Positions 1 to 7,091 of a stretch of DNA of 64,000 bases are shown one piece after another. The notes under the pieces are model-generated. The model did not search any database. It was not told the origin of the DNA and was given only the letters and a program-made list of their open reading frames with translations. The position numbers and the translations under genes were made by a program. The stretch's first letter is position 1; each line of letters begins with the position of its first letter. Source of the stretch: Ruminococcus sp. HUN007 (GTDB taxonomy: Bacteria; Bacillota; Clostridia; Oscillospirales; Ruminococcaceae); assembly GCF_000712055.1 (NCBI RefSeq), contig NZ_JOOA01000002.1:1736001-1800000 (forward strand), read 5' to 3'.

Positions 1-814
1 CATGAATATAATTTCTTCCCGCTTCCGGATTGGCTTTTCTGATCTCATCATCTGAGAGCATGAAGTATTTATGATTAACTCTGCCCTTGGCATCAGGAAC
101 CGGATCATCCCATGTAGAATCAACGTGATACCATTCATTATCAATGTTTACAAGATTCCACGCATGATTCATGTCGTAGCTTGTTACCATTATGGATGAA
201 ATTCCGACCTTGTCAAGAAGCATGTTGTATGCCTGTGCATAACCTTCGCAGACGCCGTTTTCGCATATGAGAATATCGTATGCAGATGAACCGCCGTCTC
301 TGTCAGGCAGTGTTCCTTCAGTATCGTACACCGTATTAAGTACGAGATAATCATGAAGGTTAAGTGCTTTCTGAAGTTCGGTCATTCCCGGCGTTACTGT
401 TTCACTGACTACAGCGTCTATCTTTGCATTCAGCTCTGTCATAAGAGCCTCTGCTTCTTCGCGTGTATTGGTATAGCTGAATTTGACCTGTCCGAGGATC
501 AGGTTTCCGTCTGCTGCGTATACAGGCTGGATCGAAATATGATCTTCAAAGCCTATGCAGAACATTTCAGGCATCTTTCTTACATAACCGAGAACCTCGC
601 TCAATCTCGAAAGATTGTCCTGATCCGGAGCCATTTCAAACTTACTTATGTCAATGGCCGTTTCGTAATTCTGCAGTCCCGTTTTCAGCGTTTCGCTCAG
701 GCTCGCGATCGTGTCATCCGACGAAGCCAGAACAAAGAGCGGCGGAGCTGCAAAATTGACAGCAACGGCGGCCGACAAAAGGCCGCTCATAAATTTTGCA
801 AATCCTTTTTTCAT
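1..814 (-). CDS. Secreted transglutaminase-like protein (C-terminus off window)
   Basis: The reading frame runs leftward from an ATG at 814, preceded by a GGAGG ribosome binding site, and leaves the window before its stop, so about 271 residues are visible. The N-terminus MKKGFAKFMSGLLSAAV followed by an apolar stretch is a signal peptide. Further on the transglutaminase-like catalytic order is visible: Cys in NGVCEGYAQAYN, His in DMNHAWNLV and Asp in WYHVDSTWDD. Bacterial members of this superfamily act as proteases, peptide cross-linkers or cell-wall proteins outside the cell; the substrate is not evident here. The leader carries a c-di-GMP-I riboswitch and a terminator hairpin, so expression probably follows the motile/sessile signal c-di-GMP. 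Family assignment is secure, function is not. Confidence 0.88.
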   Translation of the reverse strand, partial: MKKGFAKFMSGLLSAAVAVNFAAPPLFVLASSDDTIASLSETLKTGLQNYETAIDISKFEMAPDQDNLSRLSEVLGYVRKMPEMFCIGFEDHISIQPVYAADGNLILGQVKFSYTNTREEAEALMTELNAKIDAVVSETVTPGMTELQKALNLHDYLVLNTVYDTEGTLPDRDGGSSAYDILICENGVCEGYAQAYNMLLDKVGISSIMVTSYDMNHAWNLVNIDNEWYHVDSTWDDPVPDAKGRVNHKYFMLSDDEIRKANPEAGRNYIH

Positions 815-870
815 AGTGAATCCTCCATTTCCCTGATTCTACTCATTAAATTAACATCAAAAATTAATAA

Positions 871-903
871 AAGGCTGATACTTATGGTATCAGCCTTTTT
901 TTC
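871..903 (-). terminator. Intrinsic terminator, riboswitch expression platform
   Basis: An 11-bp stem (AAGGCTGATAC / GGTATCAGCCTT) with a TTAT loop. Both flanks are T-rich when read outward. It lies between the c-di-GMP aptamer and the start codon, so its likely job is conditional termination of the transglutaminase transcript. Confidence 0.75.
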
Positions 904-942
904 CAACCATAAACGTCCGTTCTTAAAGGTCGTTTAAAAATT

Positions 943-1023
943 GTGCAGCTGGCTGTCATACCCTTTTTATTCGGTTTAGACCCGTTAGCTTTGCGTCCCT
1001 GCCTTTCAGCAGGTTTGCCCAAT
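943..1023 (-). promoter_or_regulatory. Cyclic di-GMP-I (GEMM-I) riboswitch
   Basis: Read on the minus strand, this leader holds the conserved GEMM-I blocks in order: GGGCAAACC, a hairpin with a GAAA-type loop, GGGACGCAAAGC, then GGGTCTAA and a second hairpin closing with ATGACAGCC. These are the signature bases of the c-di-GMP-I aptamer. A terminator-like hairpin (871-903) lies between the aptamer and the transglutaminase gene start (814), giving a plausible transcriptional expression platform. Whether ligand turns the gene on or off cannot be read by eye. Confidence 0.92.
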
Positions 1024-1037
1024 AATTAAATTTTTCT

Positions 1038-1043
1038 ATTATA
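1038..1043 (-). promoter_or_regulatory. -10 box for riboswitch transcript
   Basis: TATAAT on the minus strand lies about 15 bases before the aptamer, which would put the transcript start just upstream of its first conserved bases. No convincing -35 box was found. Confidence 0.5.
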
Positions 1044-1415
1044 TTCAGTGAGTAGTGAATTGAAAAGTCAGATCATTATGAATCATATGCGAAAATTTTA
1101 GTACGACGGAGGAGTAAGATGTTAGCAGATGTTTAGGTCAGATGAAAATAAATATGTGAGCCTTTTTGGAGGCCCGTGATTTATCTTCTGTACACAGTAT
1201 AGCACTGTGGAATACCGTTGTCAATAGTTAATATAAATTTTTCGTATTCATACTTCCGATTTGTAGATATGCACACTTAAGACGAGAATTCTGTATGCAA
1301 AATACCGTCTGAATTTTTAACCTGGATTAAAAATATGATTAGAGCCCGTAAAACCGGCGTTACACTATTTATATTATAACAGATTAATTCACTTTAATTT
1401 GTGCACATAAAACTA
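1044..1415. other. Divergent intergenic region, nothing further recognised
   Basis: Between the riboswitch promoter and the glgP promoter. It is A/T-rich, and no reading frame with a ribosome binding site or conserved RNA was recognised. Confidence 0.5.
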
Positions 1416-1444
1416 TTGAATTCAGGCTTTAATTCGTGTATAAT
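1416..1444 (+). promoter_or_regulatory. Sigma-70-type promoter of glgP
   Basis: TTGAAT, 17-base spacer, TATAAT. It implies a leader of about 135 bases, in which GACTAAAA ... TTTTAGTC can form a small hairpin. Confidence 0.7.
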
Positions 1445-1585
1445 TGTATGTATAGTGATTTTATACATATCACAGATTATAATTAACCGGTATCGCATGT
1501 TATCTATCAGATTGACTAAAACACATCAGTCTGTATTTTAGTCAGGGGGAAACAGACATAAAGGGCCGGAGAACGGAGAAAAAAG

Positions 1586-3991
1586 ATGAAAAAGATGACC
1601 AGGGATTATATCAGACAGGAACTTGAAAAAGTCCTGAAGACTGACTACAACATCACACCGAATGATGCTTCCGACGCTCAGGTGTACAATGCACTTTCTA
1701 CTATTGTAATGCATTATCTGAGTGAAAAGAGAAACAGCTTCAACAACAAGATCAACTCAGAGGGAAAGAAGCAGGTATACTACCTCTCAATGGAATTCCT
1801 TATGGGACGTTCGCTCAAGACAAGCCTTTACAATCTCGAGATCGTTGAGGATGTAAGAAGCATTCTCAAGGAATACAAGATCAACCTCGATAAAATATAT
1901 GAAAACGAGCCGGATGCCGGCCTCGGAAACGGTGGCCTCGGAAGACTTGCAGCCTGCTACCTCGATGCCATGGCTACACAGTGCATTCCTGCCATGGGCT
2001 ACTCGATCTGCTACGAATACGGTATTTTCAAGCAGAAGATCGACGAAGGCTGGCAGACCGAGCTTCCTGACAACTGGATGCCGGGCGGTGACGTATGGCT
2101 CGACCCTAAACCGGAAAAGGCTATCGAAGTTCACTTCGAGGGCGAACTCCACGAATACTGGGACAGCCAGTACCACCACATCTCACACCAGAACTACAGC
2201 ACAGTTATCGCCGTTCCGTGTGACATGTACGTTTCAGGCTACGACAGCGAAGGCGTTTCGGTTCTGAGACTCTGGACCGCAAAGTCACCAAGCTTCGACA
2301 TGGCAATGTTCAACCAGGGTGACTACGCAAAGGCACTCGGACAAAACAGCATCGCAAACGCTATCTCAAAGGTTCTTTATCCTAACGACAACCACCTCGA
2401 AGGCAAGTCCCTCCGACTCAGACAGCAGTACTTCCTCTGCGCAGCTTCGATCGGCGACATCGTTACAAACCACATGTCCGTTTACGGAACACTGGAAAAC
2501 CTTCACGACAAGGTAGCCATCCACATCAACGACACACATCCTACCCTCGCAATTCCGGAACTCATGAGAATTCTCCTCGATGACTGCGGATACACCTGGG
2601 ACAAGGCATGGCATATCACAAAGAACACATTTGCATACACAAACCACACTGTAATGGCTGAAGCCCTTGAAAAGTGGGATGTAAACCTCCTCAAGAGCAT
2701 CGTTCCGAGAATCTTCTCCATTATAGTTGAGATCAACAACAGATACTGCGCAAAGATCGCAAGCCTTACAGAAAACAACTACGACAAGACAAGCCGTATG
2801 TCCATCATAAAGAACAACACCGTCCACACTGCTACTCTCTGCGTTGCAACAGCACACAGCGTAAACGGTGTTTCCAAGCTCCATTCCGAGATCATCAAGA
2901 CAGATGTTTTTGCCGATGAGCATCAGCTTTATCCGTACAAATTCAAGAACGTTACAAACGGTATCGCGTACAGACGCTGGCTCTACCAGTCAAATCCGGG
3001 TCTTACAAAGCTTCTCCGTGACAAGATCGGTTCAAGCTTCCTTAAGGACGGCAGCGAGCTCAGCAAGTTCACACTCTTCAAGGATGACAAGTCCGTTCTC
3101 GACGAGCTTGCAAAGGTAAAACGTGAAAACAAGGAAAACTTCCTTAAGTACTGCAAGAACTACTGCAACCTCGACTTCAAGATCGATCCTGACAGCATCT
3201 TCGACGTTCAGGTAAAGAGACTCCACGAATACAAGCGTCAGCACCTCAATGCACTCAACATCATCGCTGACTACAACTATCTCCTCGAACATCCTGATGC
3301 CGACTTCACACCTAAGACATACATCTTTGCAGCGAAGGCAGCTCCTGGCTACTATCTTGCAAAGCAGATCATCAAGATGATCTGGAGCATTTCACAGGAA
3401 CTCAGAAAAGATCCTAAGATATCTGAAAAGCTCAATGTATACTTCCTCGAAGACTACAAGGTAACTCTTTCCGAAATACTTATGCCGGCAAGTGATATTT
3501 CCGAACAGATCTCACTGGCAGGTACTGAGGCATCCGGTACAGGTAACATGAAGCTCATGCTCAACGGTGCGATCACACTCGGTACTCTCGACGGTGCAAA
3601 CATCGAGATCAAGGAAGCTGTAGGCGATGACAACATCATCATCTTCGGTATGAACGCAGCTGAAGTTGCAGCAAAGAAGCATGAAGGATACAATCCGAAG
3701 AGCTACTTCGAGTCTGACAACACGATCAAGATGGCTGTCAACCGCCTGTACAAGGGCATAAACGGCTGTGCGTTCAACGAGATTGCAAACTCACTCGTAA
3801 ACTCTGATCCGTACATGGTACTTGCTGACTTCGAATCATACCGTGAAGCTCAGAAGCGTTCAACAGAACTTTACAACGACAAGTACACATGGCTTAAGAT
3901 GTCTCTCTGCAACATTGCAGGTGCAGGTATATTCTCAGCTGACAGAGCTGTTAATGAATATGCAAGAAACATCTGGGGACTTAATAAATAA
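1586..3991 (+). CDS. glgP: Glycogen/starch/maltodextrin phosphorylase (GT35)
   Basis: An 801-residue protein, the usual size for bacterial alpha-glucan phosphorylases. It removes glucose-1-phosphate from alpha-1,4-glucan ends in the cytoplasm. The N-terminal block KKQVYYLSMEFLMGRSL, the NGGLGRLAACYLDA motif and the PLP site EASGTGNMKLMLNGA with the cofactor Lys at residue 656, followed by GTLDGANIEI, are diagnostic. The ATG at 1586 has GGAG upstream. Codons are strongly C-ending, as expected of a highly expressed gene. It has its own promoter and a terminator shared with the convergent flippase gene, so it is monocistronic. It probably mobilises stored glycogen or imported glucans; which substrate it prefers is not shown. 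Confidence 0.97.
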   Translation: MKKMTRDYIRQELEKVLKTDYNITPNDASDAQVYNALSTIVMHYLSEKRNSFNNKINSEGKKQVYYLSMEFLMGRSLKTSLYNLEIVEDVRSILKEYKINLDKIYENEPDAGLGNGGLGRLAACYLDAMATQCIPAMGYSICYEYGIFKQKIDEGWQTELPDNWMPGGDVWLDPKPEKAIEVHFEGELHEYWDSQYHHISHQNYSTVIAVPCDMYVSGYDSEGVSVLRLWTAKSPSFDMAMFNQGDYAKALGQNSIANAISKVLYPNDNHLEGKSLRLRQQYFLCAASIGDIVTNHMSVYGTLENLHDKVAIHINDTHPTLAIPELMRILLDDCGYTWDKAWHITKNTFAYTNHTVMAEALEKWDVNLLKSIVPRIFSIIVEINNRYCAKIASLTENNYDKTSRMSIIKNNTVHTATLCVATAHSVNGVSKLHSEIIKTDVFADEHQLYPYKFKNVTNGIAYRRWLYQSNPGLTKLLRDKIGSSFLKDGSELSKFTLFKDDKSVLDELAKVKRENKENFLKYCKNYCNLDFKIDPDSIFDVQVKRLHEYKRQHLNALNIIADYNYLLEHPDADFTPKTYIFAAKAAPGYYLAKQIIKMIWSISQELRKDPKISEKLNVYFLEDYKVTLSEILMPASDISEQISLAGTEASGTGNMKLMLNGAITLGTLDGANIEIKEAVGDDNIIIFGMNAAEVAAKKHEGYNPKSYFESDNTIKMAVNRLYKGINGCAFNEIANSLVNSDPYMVLADFESYREAQKRSTELYNDKYTWLKMSLCNIAGAGIFSADRAVNEYARNIWGLNK

Positions 3992-4008
3992 TTATATTTT
4001 TCAGCACA

Positions 4009-4054
4009 AAAAGCACCGTAAAGATGAAGAATGATCTTTACGGTGCTTTATTTT
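4009..4054. terminator. Bidirectional terminator between glgP and flippase
   Basis: A 15-bp near-perfect stem, AAGCACCGTAAAGAT with ATCTTTACGGTGCTT, has a T-rich tail on the plus strand and follows an A-rich tract, so it can serve both convergent genes. Confidence 0.88.
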
Positions 4055-4067
4055 TGATTAATATGTT

Positions 4068-5477
4068 TTACGCATCTGCGGTACCGCCGTCACGGTGCAG
4101 AAGCTTTTTTGCTGTCTGGATAAGCGAAGGTGCATTTACTGCGCACGCTGCAAGGAACCCGATAAAGAGCCATACTTTCATGAACGGCGCATCAATGAGT
4201 ATGATAACGGCCATGAAAAGAATGATTCCGGAATTGATAACAAGCTTTTCCCATTCAACCTTGTAGCCCACCAGAGCGCGGGTATCCTTAAGTCTGATAA
4301 AAAAGCAGACAACGTAAGCAGTCATGGTAGCAAAAGCCGCGCCCTGAACGCCTACTATCGGAATAAGAACAAGGTTCAGAAGAATATTTGTTATCGCAGC
4401 TATGCCGCTGGTATAAAATGATTTATCATTTCTTCCGGTTGCATTGTAAATTCCGCTTAAGAAGTTGCAGAAGCTCTGCATGAGTGACGCAATGATAAGG
4501 AACGGAGCCATTTTATATGATTCCCAGAAGCTTTCACCGGTAAGCAGTTTCGTAAGCCACTGAATGAGCATCATTATTCCGGCCGATCCCACAAACATCA
4601 TCGCTGAGTACGCACTCATGACCTTGCTGTAGTACTGACGGTATTCATCCGTACCGTACTGTGTTATGGCCGACATCTGCCATGCTCTGAAGAATATTAC
4701 CGAAACAAATGATATCAGTGCCGGTATTTTATAGGCACAGGCATAAAGACCGTTTATATCTTCTCCCTGAAATTTCGAAACAAAGAACAGATCTGAGGAG
4801 CTTACCACCCACCAGAGTACTGCAGTCGGAATAAGCGGTGCACTGTAGCGGCACATCTTAACCCTGAGTTCATGATCATATTCGGATAATCTGAAATCCT
4901 TTCGGATGTTTCCGAAATAAGTAAGGAATAATATCGACAGCAGGTCTGACATGACAATACTGAGTATGTATCCGGCAATATCAAGTTTGAACACCACAAT
5001 GAACAGCAGCGTAAACAGTACAAGCGACACTGACGAAAGCAGACTGTCGACCGTATAAAGCTTGATGTAATCCTTGGCTTTAAGATGCTGCTGCTGGATC
5101 CACCTGAATTCCGAAGTAAACATAAAGGCCATCATAAGTCCCGTATACTGCCTGAACCCGGATATCGCCGCAACTATCGCAAGAACTATCATTCCGGCAG
5201 CCATGCTCATGAGTGAAAATGAAACAGCTGTGGTATACACTTTTTTTCTGGAAAGCGTTTTGTCAAGACCAAAGCGAAGCACACTGTCTGCCAGACTGAG
5301 CGACGCAACAGGTCCGATCAGGTTTATAAGAGTCCGTATTTTTTCTCCGACTGAGTAAGAATCTTCCGCCATATACGACGTAACAAGCTTCAGGATCAGA
5401 ACGCTGAGTATCTTCGAACTGAATGAACCAAGCGAAAAGATAAATGTATCAGATACGAGTTTTTTATATCTGTCCAA
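4068..5477 (-). CDS. Wzx/MurJ-type polysaccharide flippase (oligosaccharide exporter family)
   Basis: A 469-residue, very hydrophobic protein with about 12-14 predicted membrane segments. The N-terminus MDRYKKLVSDTFIFSLGSFSSK followed by LINLIGPVASLSLADSVLRFGLD is typical of the polysaccharide biosynthesis/MATE-like exporter family, which flips lipid-linked oligosaccharides or cell-wall precursors outward. The start is a TTG with a close GGGGGAG ribosome binding site; no better ATG is in frame. It stands alone rather than in a glycan cluster, so its substrate cannot be named. Confidence 0.85.
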   Translation of the reverse strand: MDRYKKLVSDTFIFSLGSFSSKILSVLILKLVTSYMAEDSYSVGEKIRTLINLIGPVASLSLADSVLRFGLDKTLSRKKVYTTAVSFSLMSMAAGMIVLAIVAAISGFRQYTGLMMAFMFTSEFRWIQQQHLKAKDYIKLYTVDSLLSSVSLVLFTLLFIVVFKLDIAGYILSIVMSDLLSILFLTYFGNIRKDFRLSEYDHELRVKMCRYSAPLIPTAVLWWVVSSSDLFFVSKFQGEDINGLYACAYKIPALISFVSVIFFRAWQMSAITQYGTDEYRQYYSKVMSAYSAMMFVGSAGIMMLIQWLTKLLTGESFWESYKMAPFLIIASLMQSFCNFLSGIYNATGRNDKSFYTSGIAAITNILLNLVLIPIVGVQGAAFATMTAYVVCFFIRLKDTRALVGYKVEWEKLVINSGIILFMAVIILIDAPFMKVWLFIGFLAACAVNAPSLIQTAKKLLHRDGGTADA

Positions 5478-5570
5478 ATTTCTCCCCCGTTTCTTAAAAA
5501 ATAAAATACACTTCTATTATATCAGACATTTTCAGAAAAATAAATACTTTTGCGCAAAATATAGCAAAAG

Positions 5571-5700
5571 TGATGCCGGCAGCTCGGAATTTTCATGAGG
5601 CGTACAAGGTAGTTGTCGTCCGTTGGACGACAACTGCTATTATAATTGGCAGCCAAAGGCTGCCCACCTTTTCTGAAAATGTGGTGACTGCGGCACAATT
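5571..5700. repeat. Palindromic repeat block left of AbiEi-like gene
   Basis: Two GC-rich hairpins in tandem: AGTTGTCGTCC / GGACGACAACT at 5611-5635 and GGCAGCC / GGCTGCC at 5648-5664. They are followed by a tail (ccttttctgaaaatgtggtg, then actgcggcac) that recurs in similar form on the other side of the AbiEi-like gene. This fills the gap downstream of the flippase promoter region. Confidence 0.6.
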
Positions 5701-5724
5701 GAATAATGGCATCTGTCTATTTAT

Positions 5725-5763
5725 AAAATCATCCGCAAAACATATAATAATGCGGATGATTTT
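5725..5763. promoter_or_regulatory. Operator-like inverted repeat 1
   Basis: A perfect 13-bp inverted repeat, AAAATCATCCGCA / TGCGGATGATTTT, with a 13-base A/T-rich centre, just upstream of the -35 box of the AbiEi-like gene. The core CATCCGCA recurs in repeat 2 on the other side of the promoter. Confidence 0.7.
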
Positions 5764-5777
5764 GTTAAACTTACTTA

Positions 5778-5806
5778 TTGACTTTTACGTGAATATGATA
5801 TATAAT
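5778..5806 (+). promoter_or_regulatory. Sigma-70-type promoter of AbiEi-like gene
   Basis: TTGACT, 17-base spacer, TATAAT; close to consensus and framed by two inverted repeats. Confidence 0.8.
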
Positions 5807-5810
5807 TTAG

Positions 5811-5848
5811 AAAAACATCCGCAAAACTTATTAAACTGCGGATATTTT
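5811..5848. promoter_or_regulatory. Operator-like inverted repeat 2
   Basis: An inverted repeat AAAACATCCGCA / TGCGGATATTTT with one mismatch, immediately downstream of the -10 box. Characterised AbiEi antitoxins bind two inverted repeats at their own promoter, so autorepression is a reasonable inference. Confidence 0.65.
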
Positions 5849-5871
5849 ATCTAAAGTGAAAGGAGAACAGA

Positions 5872-6411
5872 ATGAAAAGCCGTTCAGAGTGCCTTAAAGA
5901 ATTGGGATCAGATTATATGATTCAAAAGAAAATAAGTTCAGGCGAACTTTTTAAAGTTGGTAAAGCTGTTTATTCCGAAGATAAATATGTACCTGAAATA
6001 GCAGTACTGTCATTTTTATATCCTAATGCAGTTATAACGATGCGAAATGCGTTTTACATTTATGGTTTAACTGATGTGATACCGGATGATTATGATCTTG
6101 CAACTGATCGAAATGCTGCCAAGATAAAAAACGAGCATGTTAAACAGTATTTTTATCCTGTGAACTTCTTTAATCAGGGAATAGTTCAGATTGAATATAA
6201 AGGATATCCGGTGCGTATTTACAGCAAAGAACGTATGCTTGTAGAATTGCTCAGATATAAAAACAAACTTCCTTACGATTATTACAAGGAAGTTCTTCTG
6301 AATTACAGAAAGTTGATTCTGCAGCTTGATATTCAGGCTGTTCAGGATTATACAATGAACGCACCGAAAAGCTCAAAAATAATGGAAACACTTCAGTCTG
6401 AAGTATTGTGA
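5872..6411 (+). CDS. AbiEi-like type IV antitoxin / transcriptional regulator, no toxin partner
   Basis: A 179-residue protein preceded by AAAGGAG and an ATG. The N-terminal region, with GELFKVGKAVYSE and the following AVLSFLYPNAVITMRNAFYIYGL, is the recognisable AbiEi antitoxin fold: a winged-helix part and then a C-terminal antitoxin domain with PVRIYSKERMLVELLRYKNKLPYDYYKEVL. In complete AbiE phage-defence systems the next gene encodes the nucleotidyltransferase toxin AbiEii. Here only about 130 bases of palindromic repeats follow before an unrelated gene on the other strand. It may therefore be a stand-alone regulator or a relic. The two operator-like repeats argue that the DNA-binding function is kept. 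Confidence 0.8.
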   Translation: MKSRSECLKELGSDYMIQKKISSGELFKVGKAVYSEDKYVPEIAVLSFLYPNAVITMRNAFYIYGLTDVIPDDYDLATDRNAAKIKNEHVKQYFYPVNFFNQGIVQIEYKGYPVRIYSKERMLVELLRYKNKLPYDYYKEVLLNYRKLILQLDIQAVQDYTMNAPKSSKIMETLQSEVL

Positions 6412-6417
6412 TAAAGA

Positions 6418-6478
6418 TAGCACGCCGCAGGCGTTCCTTTCCTGAAGCAGGTGGTGCCTGCGGCACTATTTACATAAA
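6418..6478. repeat. Palindromic repeat block right of AbiEi-like gene
   Basis: GC-rich palindromic DNA (agcacgccgcaggcgttcc, then gaagcaggtggtgcctgcgg) begins seven bases after the stop. Its right part resembles the tail of the block at 5571-5700, so the gene lies between related repeats. Confidence 0.5.
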
Positions 6479-6481
6479 CTA

Positions 6482-6519
6482 ACCCCCGGCATCTGAAATT
6501 CACTCAGATGCCGGGGGTA
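6482..6519. terminator. Terminator hairpin
   Basis: A 14-bp stem, CCCCCGGCATCTGA / TCAGATGCCGGGGG. It lies at the 3' end of the DNA glycosylase gene and faces the AbiEi-like gene, so it may serve both. Confidence 0.75.
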
Positions 6520-6537
6520 TCGTTATATTCTGACTTA

Positions 6538-7032
6538 TTAGTCTTCTGACTGGGCAACTTCCTTTATGCACTGCCAGGCTTCTGTAAGGAGTTCGAGATT
6601 CCAGGAAGCGTTTGCAGGGCTTGTTGACGGAAGGCAGACTGCAGGACGGTTCGTAACCGGACGGGTATACTTAGTGTAGTACTGGAAAGCCGTTTTTCCG
6701 TTTACGTAGATCGCGTGTATATCTGACTGTGCAAGTATTATGTTAATATCATTCGGTGTGACATTTTTTATGCTGGCATCAGCTGAGCCTTCTATTTCGC
6801 AGGATGCTATAACATCCCATAAGGCTATGTGATTTCTTAAAAGGAACGCCTTCTTTTCTTCGGGCGTCTGCGGAATATCCTCTTCAAATATGGAAGAAAC
6901 CACTTTCCAGAAACGGTTTCTTGGATGCCCGTAGAAAAAGCCTGCTTCCCTCGACTTTACCGACGGAAAGCTTCCGAGAATGAGTATTCTCGATGCCTTA
7001 TCGTATACCGGTTCGATCGGATGAGTTATCAT
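6538..7032 (-). CDS. DNA-deoxyinosine glycosylase, uracil-DNA-glycosylase superfamily (family 6-like)
   Basis: A 164-residue protein. The glycosylase motifs are visible: GSFPSVKS near the N-terminus (motif 1), the NRFWKVV stretch, and LPSTSPAN near residue 135 (motif 2 region). These match hypoxanthine/xanthine DNA glycosylases of the UDG superfamily, which excise deaminated purines as the first step of base excision repair in the cytoplasm. The ATG has an AAGGGGG ribosome binding site. A promoter TTGACA-17-TAAAAC overlaps the end of the upstream gene, so it is probably transcribed alone. The exact base specificity is assumed from the family. Confidence 0.85.
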   Translation of the reverse strand: MITHPIEPVYDKASRILILGSFPSVKSREAGFFYGHPRNRFWKVVSSIFEEDIPQTPEEKKAFLLRNHIALWDVIASCEIEGSADASIKNVTPNDINIILAQSDIHAIYVNGKTAFQYYTKYTRPVTNRPAVCLPSTSPANASWNLELLTEAWQCIKEVAQSED

Positions 7033-7062
7033 AATAAAATCCCCCTTGTAAGTTGTATTTTT

Positions 7063-7091
7063 GTTTTAGAAAAAACTGATCAGGTTGTCAA
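7063..7091 (-). promoter_or_regulatory. Promoter of DNA glycosylase gene
   Basis: TTGACA, 17 bases, TAAAAC on the minus strand, abutting the stop codon of the dockerin protein at 7092. Confidence 0.55.

Noticed and set aside
353..937. Plus-strand open frame of 194 codons
   Set aside because: It lies opposite the transglutaminase-like gene and its leader, has no ribosome binding site and would run through the terminator.
2366..2923. Long open frames antisense to glgP
   Set aside because: They mirror the biased codons of glgP, have no ribosome binding site and resemble no protein family.
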